Assembly (NCBI GenBank): GCA_022578605.1
Contig: MU394114.1
Span: 63,165-127,164, forward strand
DNA length: 64,000 bases
DNA from: Camillea tinctor
Lineage: Eukaryota; Ascomycota; Sordariomycetes; Xylariales; Xylariaceae
Direction: 5' to 3'
This document shows positions 48,500 to 61,044 of this stretch, in pieces; the first letter of the stretch is position 1, and each line of letters opens with the position of its first letter. The position numbers and the translations under genes were made by a program. The notes under the pieces are model-generated. The model was not told the DNA's origin. It saw only the letters and a program-made list of their open reading frames with translations, and did no database searches.

Positions 48500-49481
48500 T
48501 GTTGAAGTTGGCTCAAAAGTTTTCAATGTATTTTGCGGCGATGAGGCACAATCGAAGCGCGGTAACGAGAGAGATAAAAAACAAAATACACTTAAGGAGC
48601 AAGCCTTATTTGAACATTAGATAATACAAGACACTCCCATGTATCCCTGGCTTCACTCGAAACTCAGCATGACAGGCATGAGGCCAGATTGCCAACGAAG
48701 TCGGAAGGGACCCGCGTATGTGATGGATGAATAGACCTCCACCTTGTGAGCCTTACAGGTTGATACGAAATACTCCAGGATTGCAACATGGTTTCCTTAT
48801 CTTTGTCAAATTCAAAGAAACTTAGTCAAACATGGATATGATATCAGGGCCACATGTTGTTGGTGGGACAAAATAAACAGAGACCAGACAGCCTAATGCT
48901 GTGGTTCGAATATGCTAAGATTGGCAGTATTAACCGGGGTTCTCCTACTTCGTCCGTTGCTATCTTGGTATGTAGTTGGGCAACCGACCATGACACTACA
49001 TAATGAATTAGATGAAGCTTGATTGGATGCGATCAATTGTAGCTTCGACATGCCGAGATGAGATACGCAATGATCTCACGATTCCCTATGGAGAACGAGT
49101 TGAATGTAGTGTCGCTAGGTCGGATTAGAATAGTCCTACGGACCCGAGTCTAGATATCTGTGCTGAGTTCAGAGTCTCTAAACCGGTTTGAATTGGTTAC
49201 TCCGGTCCATACGAACTCTCTCAACACACAAAGAGCTAAGAGCATCCTGCGCCTATGCACTGAGCTTGCAATTGTGGAAAACTGGATCACCGGATCGCCT
49301 GTTAGGTAATAGAGCGTCAATATACGCAAGACCATCAAATCCCCATTGCGCCCAAAATCTGTTGCATCACTGAACTTCAAACTTCCCTCTCGTCTCTACC
49401 ATCTGTTTATTCTGTTGAGTCTTGAAGTAGTTGCAAACAGAAAGGGTTTAGTTTTCTTCCCACCTCCAGCCTTCTCAAGAA
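48500..49481. promoter_or_regulatory. Divergent promoter of the NR-PKS and the NRPS-like reductase
   Basis: 982 bp lie between two outward starts, so one region can drive acid synthesis and acid reduction together. It contains TACTCCGGTCCA (49198-49209), the palindrome AAACCGGTTT (49180-49189) and AACCGGGG (near 48931). No gene is supported; an open frame at 49188-49373 overlaps these elements and is not credible. Confidence 0.7.
49198..49208 (+). promoter_or_regulatory. Shared cluster motif TACTCCGGTCC, copy 1
   Basis: An exact copy of the 11-bp motif, 273 bp upstream of the NRPS-like reductase start and about 700 bp upstream of the NR-PKS. The match to copy 2 extends to 12 bp (final A). 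Confidence 0.6.
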
Positions 49482-52400
49482 ATGGCTGTCCAGAAGCTTG
49501 ACCGGTTTCAAAGGCCAGCCCTGGCTTTGAGGAATGACCAGGCTGGAGTGAAGTCGCTACCGGAGCTTATCCGGTTTAACGCAGAGAACAACCCGAATCA
49601 CTTGTTCTGCTTGCAGGCCGAGTTGAGTCGAGCAGTTGGATCTGTGGGTGACAGTAGCCCGCCGGGATATGATGTCCGCAATATCACAATGAAGCAGTTG
49701 CAAGGAGCAGTTAATTCCTGTGCTCTATGGATAACTCAAAATCTGATAGAGGATGACAAGGATTATACGCACCCAATAGCTTTGTTTATGGAAAGTAATG
49801 TTGGGCTCTTCGTCTACCTAGCCGCACTGCTAGAGGCAGGCCTGCCGGTGCGTCCAATAACATATTGTCTGAAAAACAAAAATGCTGATAACAAATTAGG
49901 TGTTGCTTCTCTCCGCTAGGCTGAGTCCTTCAAGTGTGAAGCATCTTCTAGGAGAGACAAAATCGAAGACCATACTCGTCTCGGAACGGATGAAACCAAT
50001 AATAGAGCAGGAGCTCAGCGGCACCGCGAGCGTTAGGGTCTCGGCACCATATACTAGGTTCTTTGACCAGTCTGGTTCAAATGGCACCGAGTCAAATTCA
50101 AATGGCCAGCACCATGTTAACCAGCCCAAACAAAGTCCCTTGATACTGCATAGCTCGGGGACAACAGGCATGCCAAAACCTATCCCCGTCAGTTATATGT
50201 ATCCCATCGTATACGCGGCGTGTCATGAGTTCCCGGAAGAGCTGAACATAGACTGGGTCAATATGTCGACTTTGCCACTATACCACGGCTTTGGGCTCTT
50301 AGCACCTTGCTTGAGTCTGTCCGTTGGTCTTGCCTGTTGTTTCCCCCCGACATCTGTTATCCCAGCAGCAAATTCGACCATAAGCCTCCTTTCTACATTC
50401 TCTGCCAAGTCCCTCATGACAGTACCAAGCATCATAGATGATATTCTCTCCCTCCAAGAACCAAAGCGCTCCAGCGCACTAAGCCTTGTTGAAGATCTTC
50501 GGTTTGTTGCGATTGGCGGGGGTGCGCTAAGTGTCGATAGCGGCAGCGCATTAGCAGAACGCGGAATCAAGTTGCTCAACCACTACGGAGTAACAGAAAT
50601 AGGGGCCCTGGCCCCAATATTCTGTCCTGGGCCCGATTATGATTGGCATTATTTGCGGCTCCGTGCTGATCTCGGTCTTCAACTGAAACCAATCGATCAA
50701 AACGGCGCCACTGAAGGAACTCGGAGGTACAAACTCCTTGGTTTCCCCGTGGGTACGAGTGATACTTTTGAGATCCAGGACGAGATGGAGGTAAATCCGA
50801 ACTCTTCTCGTCCCGAAGTCAGGTTATTAGGCCGACGGGACGATATGATCGTGCTAAAAACGGGAGAAAAGGTCCTCGCCCGGCTCCTAGAAGACAACTT
50901 GACAGCAGATAGCCACATAAAAAGTGCAGTGTGTCTAGGCAACGGCCGCTTTGAAGTTTTAGTTCTCGTAGAACCATCCGGTTCTACTACACTATCCAGC
51001 ACGGAGTTCCTTGAATACACATGGAAACTGATTCAAAGCATTAATCCTGTGCTTGACGAGCATGCGCGCGTCTCATCCAAATCGGCCATTATTGTAAAGT
51101 CCCCCACAAAGCCCATCCCTAGATCAGACAAGGGATCTATTATGCGCAGGGAAGTGCATCTAGCCTTTGAAGAGGAGATAAAAGCAGCGTATGCCTCTCT
51201 AGATCTAGAGACAGCACCGAGTGTGTCGCTAGATCTTGAGAACATGGAGCAGAGCATCAAGACGATAATACAATCTGATCTAGGGGAAAAGTTGAAGCAC
51301 ATCCAACTCGGTAACGATGACGACTTCTTCGAGAGAGGAATGGACTCCTTACAATCTGTTCGTTTAGCACGCCTACTAAGCGCTGCTCTACGACAAACTT
51401 CAAGGGAAGAGTCAGAGCAAGAGAAGATATCTGGTATATCAGCAGAATTCATCTACCAGCATCCAACAATCCGGCATCTTGCAAATGCATTAAGTTTAAT
51501 TCTTTCAGGTAGTGAGGCACCCACACCCACTGAGCGAGATCGCCTCGGTGAGATTAAAGATCTGCTTGCCGAATTTACCACTGCATCATTCCGCAACGAC
51601 CTAGGCCTCCTTTCAGAGACGGGAGACAAGGTCATCTTGCTCACAGGGTCCACAGGTAATCTAGGGGCTCACGTGCTAGGTCGTCTCGCTCGCGACAATT
51701 CAGTTCGAAATGTCATCTGCCTCAATAGGTCTCGGCCTGTGGAAAAGATCAATGGATCTAACGGGGCGTCAAGTAGCAAAGGTATGCAGGTTCGACAGCG
51801 GGCTAGTCTGACCTCGGCCGGGATTGAGCTAGACGAGCGAGCCTGGGGGAAAATCAAGTTCCTAGAAAGTGGTGATGCATCAAAACCCTTTGAGCTGAGT
51901 CAAAGCCAAATGGACGAGCTTTCTGGATCAGTGACACATATTGTGCACCTGGCGTGGCCGATGGACTTCAAGCGAAAGCTACCGAGTTTCCGACCGCACC
52001 TGGAAGCCGTACAAACGTTTGTAGATATCGCACGCGCGGCCCATGCGAATCGTCGACAGAACAAGGTGCGCGTATTGTTTGCATCTTCAATCGCTGTAGT
52101 CCGGCATTACGCAGATCGCACAGGTTCCAACACGGTGCCCGAAGCCATGGTAAAAGACCCTCTCGTCACAACCGGGATGGGCTACGCAGAAGCCAAATGG
52201 GTTTGCGAACAGATGCTAACTGAAGCCATAAAATTGCATGGCACAGAGCTGGAGACAGTCATTGTACGAGTTGGTCAACTAAGTGGACCGGAGAAAAATG
52301 GAGCGTGGAAAACAGAAGAGCATATACCTGCCCTACTCAAAGCATCTCAAATGGTATCGGCACTTCCCCGTCTCGAAGGCGTAAGTAAACCACTGTTACT

Positions 52401-52845
52401 TAGTGAGAAACTGAAAACTAATATTACTGGATAGACAATATCTTGGCTACCTGTAGACCGAGCAGCGAAGTCCATGTTGGAGGCGTTATTCCAAGCAGCG
52501 CCATTCTCTATTGAAAATAATATACTTCACCTCGAGAACCCAGTACGACAGCCAAGCCAGGACTTTGTCACTATCGCGGCGGCAGAACTAGGTATCGGTA
52601 ACAACCTAGTAAGCTTTGATGAGTGGCTGGAGAAGGTCAAGAAAGCGGGCTGCTTTCCTTCGCTAGAAGCATTCTTCAAAGACGAGTTCCGAGCATTAGG
52701 GACGGGCTCAGTGATCTTGGCGACGGACCGCATGCGCTCTGTATCTCAGACTCTGAGAGGCACTTCTAGCGTGGAGAAGGACTTGTTGGTGCAATACATT
52801 GATAGGTGGAAGAAAGCCGGGTTCCTAACCCCCGCTGCTACATAA
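49482..52845 (+). CDS. NRPS-like carboxylic acid reductase, A-T-R (3 exons, 1,085 aa)
   Basis: Exons 49482-49847, 49900-52380 and 52435-52845 give 1,085 residues. Adenylation domain (about 20-520): HSSGTTGMPKP near 206-216, YHGFGLLAP and YGVTEIGAL. Thiolation domain: FFERGMDSL with Ser605. Terminal short-chain reductase domain: LLTGSTGNLGAH near 703-714, the SSIAVV strand and Tyr884-x3-Lys888 in YAEAK. There is no condensation domain. Such enzymes activate an aryl acid with ATP, load it on the phosphopantetheine arm and reduce it with NADPH to the aldehyde. Divergent pairing with the NR-PKS points to the PKS product as substrate, as in known fungal pathways where an NR-PKS acid is reduced by a stand-alone A-T-R protein. 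The chemistry is sure at family level; the substrate is inferred. Confidence 0.93.
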
Positions 52846-55191
52846 AGAAATATGAGGAAGACATGCAGTAAGAAAAGAGGGTGTGGTTGAAATATTTCAT
52901 TAGTGATGAAAAGTATGACGCTCTAAACAAATGAGAAGTTTACCAAAATAGTTTTAAATATTTTTTTCAAGTAGAATATAAATTAGTTGCAGTATTTTCC
53001 CTTTAGAGTATTGATATCGAATTATATTCCCGGTTTTTTTTTTGTTATTGTTGCTGTTGCATTAAAAGAATTGAACTTATCAAACCCTCTAGTATAGATG
53101 ACATCTAAAGTAGGATGCACCGCGTACATATGTAAACGTAGATAACTATACCAGAGTCATCGTGGCTATAATGTCTTCAATCAGTCTTTTCATATTAAAA
53201 CCTTTCCCGCTTAGTGACAAAATGATACCATACAATCTACAGCTGTAATAGATGGTATAGCTGCAATAGACCTAGTGAAAGAATTCAACTGAAAGAGACT
53301 TGGTCAAGTAGTGTCAGGGTATCACAACAAACACAGTATTCTTCGTTATCAAATAAGATTTTTTCCTCGATTATAGATTATTGCCTTTATACAGCCCCTT
53401 GGTGGCAGGACATGCATGTTAACAACCAATAAGTGATGAAGAGGATTCCTTCAAAGAAAATCAAAATTGACTCGCCTAGATGTTAAGACATGAAGAGGAA
53501 AACCCCTAAAATCAATAATTTGGTATTTAATCCTTCGGCTGCATTAAACATATTTGTTATTACTACTAACTTGGGACGAAACCTAGTCAAATTACCAATT
53601 GTATCTCATTTAGTGTATCTCTAGTATTGGCCATACCTATGACATTACGTACCGAACATATGAGAATAATTAAAGCCACCTCAAAAAATATATACTCTTC
53701 GACTAAACTCTATCAGAGTCCTGTTATAGTTACGTATCAAGGCCGGCTTGCTAGGTCAGTAGTTACAGGGCAGCATAAGTACCTAGTTGACCTAAGATGT
53801 TGTCTCCGGTAATAAGGCATAGTATTCTCATAGGTACCTAGGCAGGAAGGTTTTCACAACCTTTACCATCCACACAACAAGAAAATCTCTCCTATACATT
53901 TTCTAGAATTTTCATACGGCAACTTATTAAAACGTCATTTTTGAATTCCCATATTTCTGGTTTCAGAAATCAATATACTAATAGGCATTATAGCCAAGAA
54001 ACCCCTCTCCACTCTGCCACTTCACCAACCAGTCAATCAGCCCGGGATCTAGTGAGCAAGTCTTTGAAGACGTATTCATGGGGGTTATAATCTGCCCGGA
54101 GTATAAACTTGAGCGTCCCCGCTTTTGAATATGTAGGTAGCTAGGTGTGTATATATCACTACTAAAATATTAAGCGGAATGGGTATTTGAAAAATTACCA
54201 GCTACAAAGAGACATGCAGATCAGTTATCAATCAAAATTCCTGAGCATTCGGTTTTTTCAATAGACCTCGTTTATTTTCGGACGTAACGTGGTTTTCTGA
54301 AATAGAAAATGTTGAATATTTTAGGGTCAGTTACATAACTCATGGTTTCACGATGCTGAAACAAAGGATAGCGAAATAATATATTAAAATAGTGTGTTGT
54401 AAGTATAAGGCCTTCTAATTTGTGGTACATACCTAGCTTAAGGAATGTGGATGTGTGATATTACATGAGATACATAGTAACTTCGTTTCAATATTCAAAC
54501 ACAATTAACGCTTAAGCTTCTAGTTTCATGTTCCACCTCCACCTTAGAAGTGAAGCATCTTGCCATTCATACCAACTGGGATTTCACTGGGACTTACTTC
54601 TCGATGCTACAACCAAGTTTATTGGTATAATTAAGATATGTAACTACCTGCCTATAATTGCAATTGGGATACACACATAATAGACAGAGGCAGAGAAATC
54701 TTACTGTCCAGTAAAAGCTTGAAATACTCACACGGTATGGATGCTTAATCAAAGGGTAATATGTGTGTATTCGAACCTTCTTCAAGAGAAATTCAAAAGC
54801 GCTATGATGTTTTCAGTATCTATAGCATTATGCCCTAATCCTCGCAACAGTCACGAAGAAATGTTACATTAGCTCTTAATTTCTCTTGATGTAACTTTAA
54901 CAGGCCCTTGTCCAAGAATTTCCGGCGAGAATCACGGAAATGTCTGTCGTGATTGATTTGTCATGAACAGGTATTTCCTATATATCGTAGCCAATCGGGC
55001 TTTGACAACGTTACGATCCATATATATATGGTAATTATTATCTGTATTTATATGTAATAATAAGAACCTTGCACGCATATGGAGCCATTGCAAACGAGGA
55101 TATGACAAGAATGTGATACTTAGTTAAATCAATCTAGACTTCTAACAACTATCTGTATTCAGTCCATCTTCTCCGCCCCTTGTAAGATAAA
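52846..55191. other. AT-rich 2.3-kb gene-free island inside the cluster
   Basis: No gene, RNA or intact transposon is visible. The DNA is markedly AT-rich: the 60-base lines at 52921 and 53521 are 20% and 33% G+C by direct count. Poly-T and TA-rich runs are common. It separates the reductase from the convergent end of the monooxygenase. It could be a point-mutated (RIP) relic or a long 3' spacer; I found no terminal repeats. Confidence 0.55.
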
Positions 55192-57687
55192 TCATACCGG
55201 CACCAAGAAACTGTTGAAGTAAGCAGCAATCTTGTCGGTTTCTGATGGGAAAACACTCAGTCCAAGCCAAAGATCAGGCCTGATGACAGCAACAGCGCCC
55301 TTCCCGTGGTTGACGCCCCACGCAGTGTGTGCGTCCTCATCAGGGGCTCTATCGTCGTACAAGACGGTTGCTTTGTTCCAGAGGGGCTCTAGCTCGGGTG
55401 CATCCTTTCGTTCCTGGAACTCGAAAGGCATGGCCTTGACAACAGCGACGATGTTGAAACGTTCTGCACCGCCGAACTTGTCATAGAACTGATTTAACCC
55501 CTGGGCAAAAGAAGCAGCCTGGCGCCTTACTTCCTTGCCCGTGAAAGATGACAAGAATAGTACCAAGTGGAACCTAGGTGAGCCTGCTAGCTTGTCATAG
55601 AGGTATCCTGTCTCTTCGTCCCCGAAGCAAAGGCGGATATTAGGCGCACGCACTCCGTTCTTCACCTTCAAGGCTCTGCCCACAGCACCTTGAGTGTAAC
55701 CGGGAGCAGAGGGAGAAATCAGAGATGGCGGGTATGCGCAGTCGACCCCAAGCAGGAATTGGCCGTTCGCCTTAAAGAAGTCCGCGAGGAACTGCAGATC
55801 TTGCTCACGAGTAGTTTTTGCAGACCTCTTCTCTTCATTAGATATGAGAGACTCTGATGCTCCGCTCTTTTTGTCGTCCGCAGCAAGTGCCTCTGGGTCT
55901 CGGATGTTTGGCACCGCCAGGTCGGAACCACAGACAAACCGAAGATATGTTCCCGAGGTTTCAATGATGCGGACAGCGTGTCCACGACGCTCAGCACCGT
56001 ACGTAGGGAGTAGCGTATCCAGTTTGGCTTTGTTCTGAGCTACGAGACCGAGCTTCCAAGCTAGGTTGGCAGAGTCCATAATCGATGCATTAAGGCCAAA
56101 AGCCCCCATTACGCTATGAACATGCCTATTGTGACATACAATCAGTACTTGTATGTTTCTCGAAAACAAAAACAAACTAAAAAAAAAAAACTCACGCAGC
56201 GTCTCCTACTAGATGGGCTCTTAGGTCGGGTGAGGAATATTGGCGAGCAACTCTTTCCGAGACTGCAAATTCGTGATTAGCATATAATATCAAATGATTA
56301 ATATGCTATGGACGTACTCTTCCACACAGCAAACCAACTGAGTGGCGCAGCGAACTTCAACTTATACGGGGAAAAGATTCTATTTGCCTGCTCCAGAACT
56401 TCGTCAGGCGTAATAGAGTGAACGTCAACTTGCCCTCCAGATTCACGGAACGAAGGGTCGGCGGCTTGTCGTGATTTTGATATCGATCCCGTAGCAGAGA
56501 TGTCAAGCATAGTGTAGAGTCTAATCTCGAACGTCAGCATGAAGCCACTGCAAGGTATCGATTGGAGGTTCATACCTGATATATCCATCTTCCCTAGGAA
56601 TAATCACACAACCGCCATAGTCTGAGTTGATAACAGAACTGTCAAAAAGTTTAATCAATGCCATGAGTGCAATAATACGCAAAAGAGTGTTGTGGTTATC
56701 TTACCCAAAGTTCCAAGCGTGCGGGTAGTCTGATTCGAAAATACAATCCATAATACCCCAATAAATTCCAGTGCTCACGCCGTCAAAGGGGATCTTTAGC
56801 TGCTTGCGTATTGCACTTGCAGCACCGTCACTACCCACTATGAACTTGGCGCGGATTGACTCTTCCTGTCCGCTCTTCTCGTTACGGATGGTAGCCCGCA
56901 CAGGGTACGCCCCAGCATTGTCTACGACATAGTCCTTGAGTAGGGTGTTCCGTTCCACCAATGATTTGTGTCTTGCGAGGTCTCGTATATAAATACGCTC
57001 AACTTGACCTTGGGTAATTATGTGAAGACCTCTATAGCGAGAGTCAGACTGGTGAGAGCGATTGTAAAGGAGCTTCTTGCCGTCCTTGTAGATAGCAGTA
57101 CGCTCAATTAGTGGCCCCTCTTCATGGACCTCTTTGGACAACCCCCACATAGCTAGCGTCTCCAGAAAACGTGGTTGGACACCATCGGCACGACCCGCTG
57201 CTAGAGGTCCATCGGCCTTGTCTGTGATAACTTTAGTTTGATGACACGATAGTGTCCGTCACGTAAATAGTAACTTACCGATGATACGGAACGATACATT
57301 CTGTCTCGCAAGGCTCAACGCAACTTGCAGACCACTCGGGCCGGCTGACGTTTTACTTCCATGTTAGCCGTAGCATCCGGGAGCTAAGTGTCTGGGCAGA
57401 CGCATACCTCCACATATGAGTACGTCAACCTCTTTCGAAGGTTTCCACCAAGAGGGTATCCCATGAGGGTTATTTGTACCGTCGTATAGGGTCGGCCACG
57501 TGCGTATAACGCTAATACCAAGCGAATTGTGTACTGAAGATGTGATTAAGTCCTTGGATGGAGGTGTAACATAGGCCTCAGGGTCGTCCTTCGTCTCTTG
57601 GTCTTGGTTTTCCCAAACCCATGGAGCTCCCGTAGATGGTGCCTTGAAACCATCCTCCCAGGTAGAAGGGGATACTGCTCGTGCCAT
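55192..57687 (-). CDS. FAD-dependent aromatic monooxygenase, phenol 2-monooxygenase type (7 exons, 709 aa)
   Basis: Exons: 57687-57408, 57344-57279, 57221-56705, 56638-56576, 56520-56318, 56262-56196, 56125-55192; 709 residues. The FAD Rossmann motif is DVLICGAGPSG (GxGxxG at 93-98), followed by FIVGSDGAASAIR, which includes the DG motif of flavin hydroxylases, and HLVGDAAHVHSVMGAFGLN, the second FAD/ribityl contact. The C-terminal 200 residues form the thioredoxin-like dimerisation domain of phenol hydroxylases. Such enzymes use NADPH and O2 to put a hydroxyl ortho to a phenol, sometimes with loss of a substituent. In this cluster it should act on the phenolic ring of the polyketide acid or aldehyde. 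It is transcribed divergently from the methyltransferase across 558 bp. Six short introns fit a fungal gene. Confidence 0.93.
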
Positions 57688-58245
57688 AGTGAAATTAGGT
57701 TTCTCAGTAGGTCAATATTGTGTATGTTCTTCAGTGAGGCAGTACAGATCGTGCTGTTGTCTTTGACGACAAATATTATGTCATTCCGGCTAAGCAAAAT
57801 TTCAACAATACATTTCATATTTATCAAGCGGCCACGAAGGTCATGATACGTAGTTTAGAGTAGCTTAGGAAGAGTACTAGTGGGGTTGCTATACACCGGT
57901 CTTCATACGGAGTAGGGAGAATTATGGGAGAGGCCTTCGAAAGAGTGCCGGCCCTTCCTCAATACCATACTCTAATCCAGGGTAGCAAGTTAGACCCTCA
58001 CAATGGGGTGAGTGCCCATAGTGCCATTCGTCCGCAGCAGCTGATATTATCGTTTTCTTTGAGACATTCCAAGGAGCTGCCTGGTAGGAAAAGGATAGTA
58101 CTCCGGTCCACTTCGGGCTTCCAGGCGGCTCCGCGCTACGCCCAAACCCAAATATCAAGTCTTCCCCGTCGAGAATCTAGGGATCGGACCAACATTCGGA
58201 ACATAGCGAAATTCTTTGTTACATAATTATCTCTTCGATAACAAC
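57688..58245. promoter_or_regulatory. Divergent promoter of the FAD monooxygenase and the O-methyltransferase
   Basis: 558 bp between two outward starts. TACTCCGGTCCA lies at 58099-58110, and a related TACTCCGTATG is read on the minus strand near 57903-57913, facing the monooxygenase, next to ACCGG. No independent gene is credible here. Confidence 0.65.
58099..58109 (+). promoter_or_regulatory. Shared cluster motif TACTCCGGTCC, copy 2
   Basis: An exact 11-bp copy (12 bp with the final A, as in copy 1), 136 bp upstream of the O-methyltransferase start and about 410 bp upstream of the monooxygenase. Confidence 0.6.
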
Positions 58246-60126
58246 ATGTCTGCTAAAATGGATCCTACCTTATTTGGGCTCCTGCAACTTGGAGCCCTGG
58301 TTCAGTCCTCCATCACCAAATATTTAGAGTATCATGAAGTCAAAGAAGGATCTTTACCGGCGAAGCCCGGTTTTGACGCCCAAAGGACTCTCTTAGCTGC
58401 TGCGGGTGGGCTGACGGAGTTAACTAGCGATCCTAGTAGTCGGCTATTAGAGGTTGCTATGCAGTACTATGAGGCCCGCGCGCTTCACCTAGTAGCAGAT
58501 CTTCGCGTCGCGGATATATTGAAGGAAGGCGGCGAAAGTGGAGTCAGCCTAGAGACCTTGGCATCCAAGTGCGGGATCGAGCCGCGGAAGTTTGGTGCGT
58601 ACATACATACGACCCCTGGACACCCTTCTCACCCTTGCCCCCCGCCTCTACTCCCCAGTTCACTCCCACTTATACCACATCCTATACAACTTGACCTGCT
58701 ATGTAAAGCGAGCATCGCTAATGTTGCGGGTTTCGTGATGAGTTGTAGGCAGAATTATGCGCTGCCTCTGCTCGATCCATATATTCAAGGAGGTCGCTCC
58801 CGACTACTATGCTAACAACCGGATTTCGGAGGCTCTGGTGGACAACGAGCCTCTCCGATCGTATATCTTGATGTTGTGAGTGTTCTTTTATCGTTGCCTC
58901 TGTGAAGGAACAAAACAATGGACTATAAATCATTACAGGGCACATACTTACATGAAGCCAGTGGTCTTGATCTCTATAGCGCATCTGATTACCTACCGAG
59001 GACACTTACAGACCCTGTTAAGGGCCCATCTTACAAGGTTGATTGCACGCCATGGCAGGACGCTGTTAATACCAAGAAGCCGCGTTGGGAATGGCTAGAA
59101 GAGAATCCTAAGGTGGAGCACATCAAATCCGGTCTAAATGGAACCGATGGGGCCCCAAGTGCTTACCCAGGTCCATTCGGTAACGTTCTCAAAACTTCTA
59201 TAGAAGGCAAGAGTACAGGACAAGAAATCCGACGACCCGAGCACAAGATCTTTGGTTTGGCTATGCTCGGAGGCGGCAAAGTATTCGGTCAGGCTCATCT
59301 ATACGGTATGTTTTGGGTCACACACGTAAGCTTTGCAAAGTTTCTCTAATATATTGTGCTCTCAACAGACTTCCCTTGGGCATCCCTAGGAAAAGCTACT
59401 GTCGTGGACGTCGGAGGAGGCGTGGGTACGTATTTGCTTCTCACCTCACCGCTCTTTGTCGATAGGCGTTACCTAAATTATATCTGACAATCACTTCTCT
59501 CGTACAGGAGGATTTTGCCTACAGCTATCTCACATTTACCCTGAGCTCAACTTTGTAGTTCAGGACCGCGCGCCAGTCTTGAAGCAGGCAGAGTCAGAGG
59601 TTTGGCCTCAGGAGAATCGCTCCGCCCTTGACGCGGGGAGAGTCAAGTTCGTACCCCACAGCTTCTTCGATGTTAACCCCACGAAGGGAGCTGATGTATA
59701 CTGGCTCCGCTACATCATCCATGATTGGTCCGACGACTACTGCGTCCAGATTCTGTCTGCTATCAAGCCTAGTATGGGGCCGAGATCTCGCATATTGATC
59801 TGGTAAGCTCCCCCTCCTCCCGCACTACGCCTCCGGAAAGGCAAAGGCAGCTGACGCACCCACGCAGTGATCAGGTCATGAACACCACGCTTGGCTGTGA
59901 GGAACTCCCACCAGCTCCTTCTCCGCTCCCCGCGAACTGGGGATATTATACGAGATACTCGCACCAGCGTGATCTTGCTATGATGGCTATCATCAACGGT
60001 ATTGAGAGGAAGCCTGTCGAGTTCCGGGCGCTCGCGGAGGCCGCAGGACTCAAGCTGCGGAATCTTTATGACTGTAGGAGTCAGGTCGGACTGGTCGAGC
60101 TTGTACTTCCAGACAGTACATTATAA
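58246..60126 (+). CDS. SAM-dependent O-methyltransferase, class II type (6 exons, 476 aa)
   Basis: Exons: 58246-58594, 58749-58875, 58962-59305, 59369-59425, 59508-59802, 59868-60126; 476 residues. The N-terminal part is the helical dimerisation domain (LLEVAMQYYEARALHLVADL, then RIMRCLCSIHIF). The SAM-binding motif is VVDVGGGVGGF (285-295), with the acidic VVQD following, and the general base is His364 in IIHDWSDD. It should methylate a phenolic hydroxyl of an aromatic metabolite in the cytosol. The 3' splice site of exon 3 was chosen after GAAGCCAG because it gives the conserved FGLDLYSASDYLP text; an upstream CAG acceptor shifts the frame. At about 475 residues it is longer than minimal members (about 400), partly through the central segment encoded at 59080-59200. 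Confidence 0.93.
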
Positions 60127-61044
60127 GCGTTCCCTTACGGCCGCGGCCGCAGCTTGCGAATACCAAATACCGCAGGTGGTTGTTCTGTACCTAGTGTAGG
60201 CACCAGATCATGTACGAATCACATAGACCACCAGAAGGCACGTGCAGACGCTGTATGTGCACTGCTGCATACTGATCACCTTCGATGCCAACCGTAGGGC
60301 AGACAGGGATCAGAATCCTATTTAGTGATAGACGCGATATCTAGGTAAAGGAATGGCCTTATTGCCCACACATGGCTGGAGGATGGGGGGAAAATGGGGG
60401 GATTCGGCCACTAAGGAAAAGATCTTTCTCGGCTAGCTTATAAACTGCAGTCAGCAATGCCTATAAAGGTCTCAATCTTTAACACTCTGATGTAATACGC
60501 GCTATTCTCCCTTTATAGTCAAGATAAACAAGGACAATTTGAGGTCACCTAGGTACTTGGATCTTTAAACCGGTGCTGTCGTTATCGGGCCAATGGCACT
60601 TATTATTCCAGCGAAGGAGGGAGGGTGGCCAAGACCATTGTGACGAAAGTTACCATAAGCACTGCACAACATGTTCATGACAGCTCATACCTATAAAGTC
60701 AAAATTCACTACCCTCCCCCCACAGAACTAGGCTAATTCCTACGCGGGAGTACACAAAAGAAACTGTGGCCGGTCTGCTTAGGCGAACACTTGCGGCGAC
60801 CTATCCGAGGGGCTGGGCAGACCCGTCTCATACACTAGCATTACATACTTCCTCAACCCATGTCAACGTGACATTGCATATATAGAATTAGTCAAGACCA
60901 GCAAGCTCATCGTAACGTCCTCCCTGTCTTGGCACGTCCTGCAAGCTTATGTTGATGTTCGTTCACATTAGGTAATGCCTCAGGTAGATCACGGTTACGT
61001 ATGCTACTACGTCTAATAGATCCCGGTTGTCCTTTGTCTATGCT
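60127..61044. other. Convergent intergenic region, no gene seen
   Basis: The 3' flanks of the O-methyltransferase and the MYB gene meet here. A CACCTAGGTACTT motif is near 60547. No gene, RNA or repeat of note is seen. Confidence 0.5.

Noticed and set aside
48500..48526. Upstream in-frame extension of the NR-PKS
   Set aside because: The frame continues upstream only from a TTG codon; the first ATG is at 48499 and matches the usual SAT start.
45295..48910. tRNA-like GTTCGA segments (near 45295 and 48903)
   Set aside because: No matching acceptor stem or anticodon arm around them, and the first lies in coding sequence.
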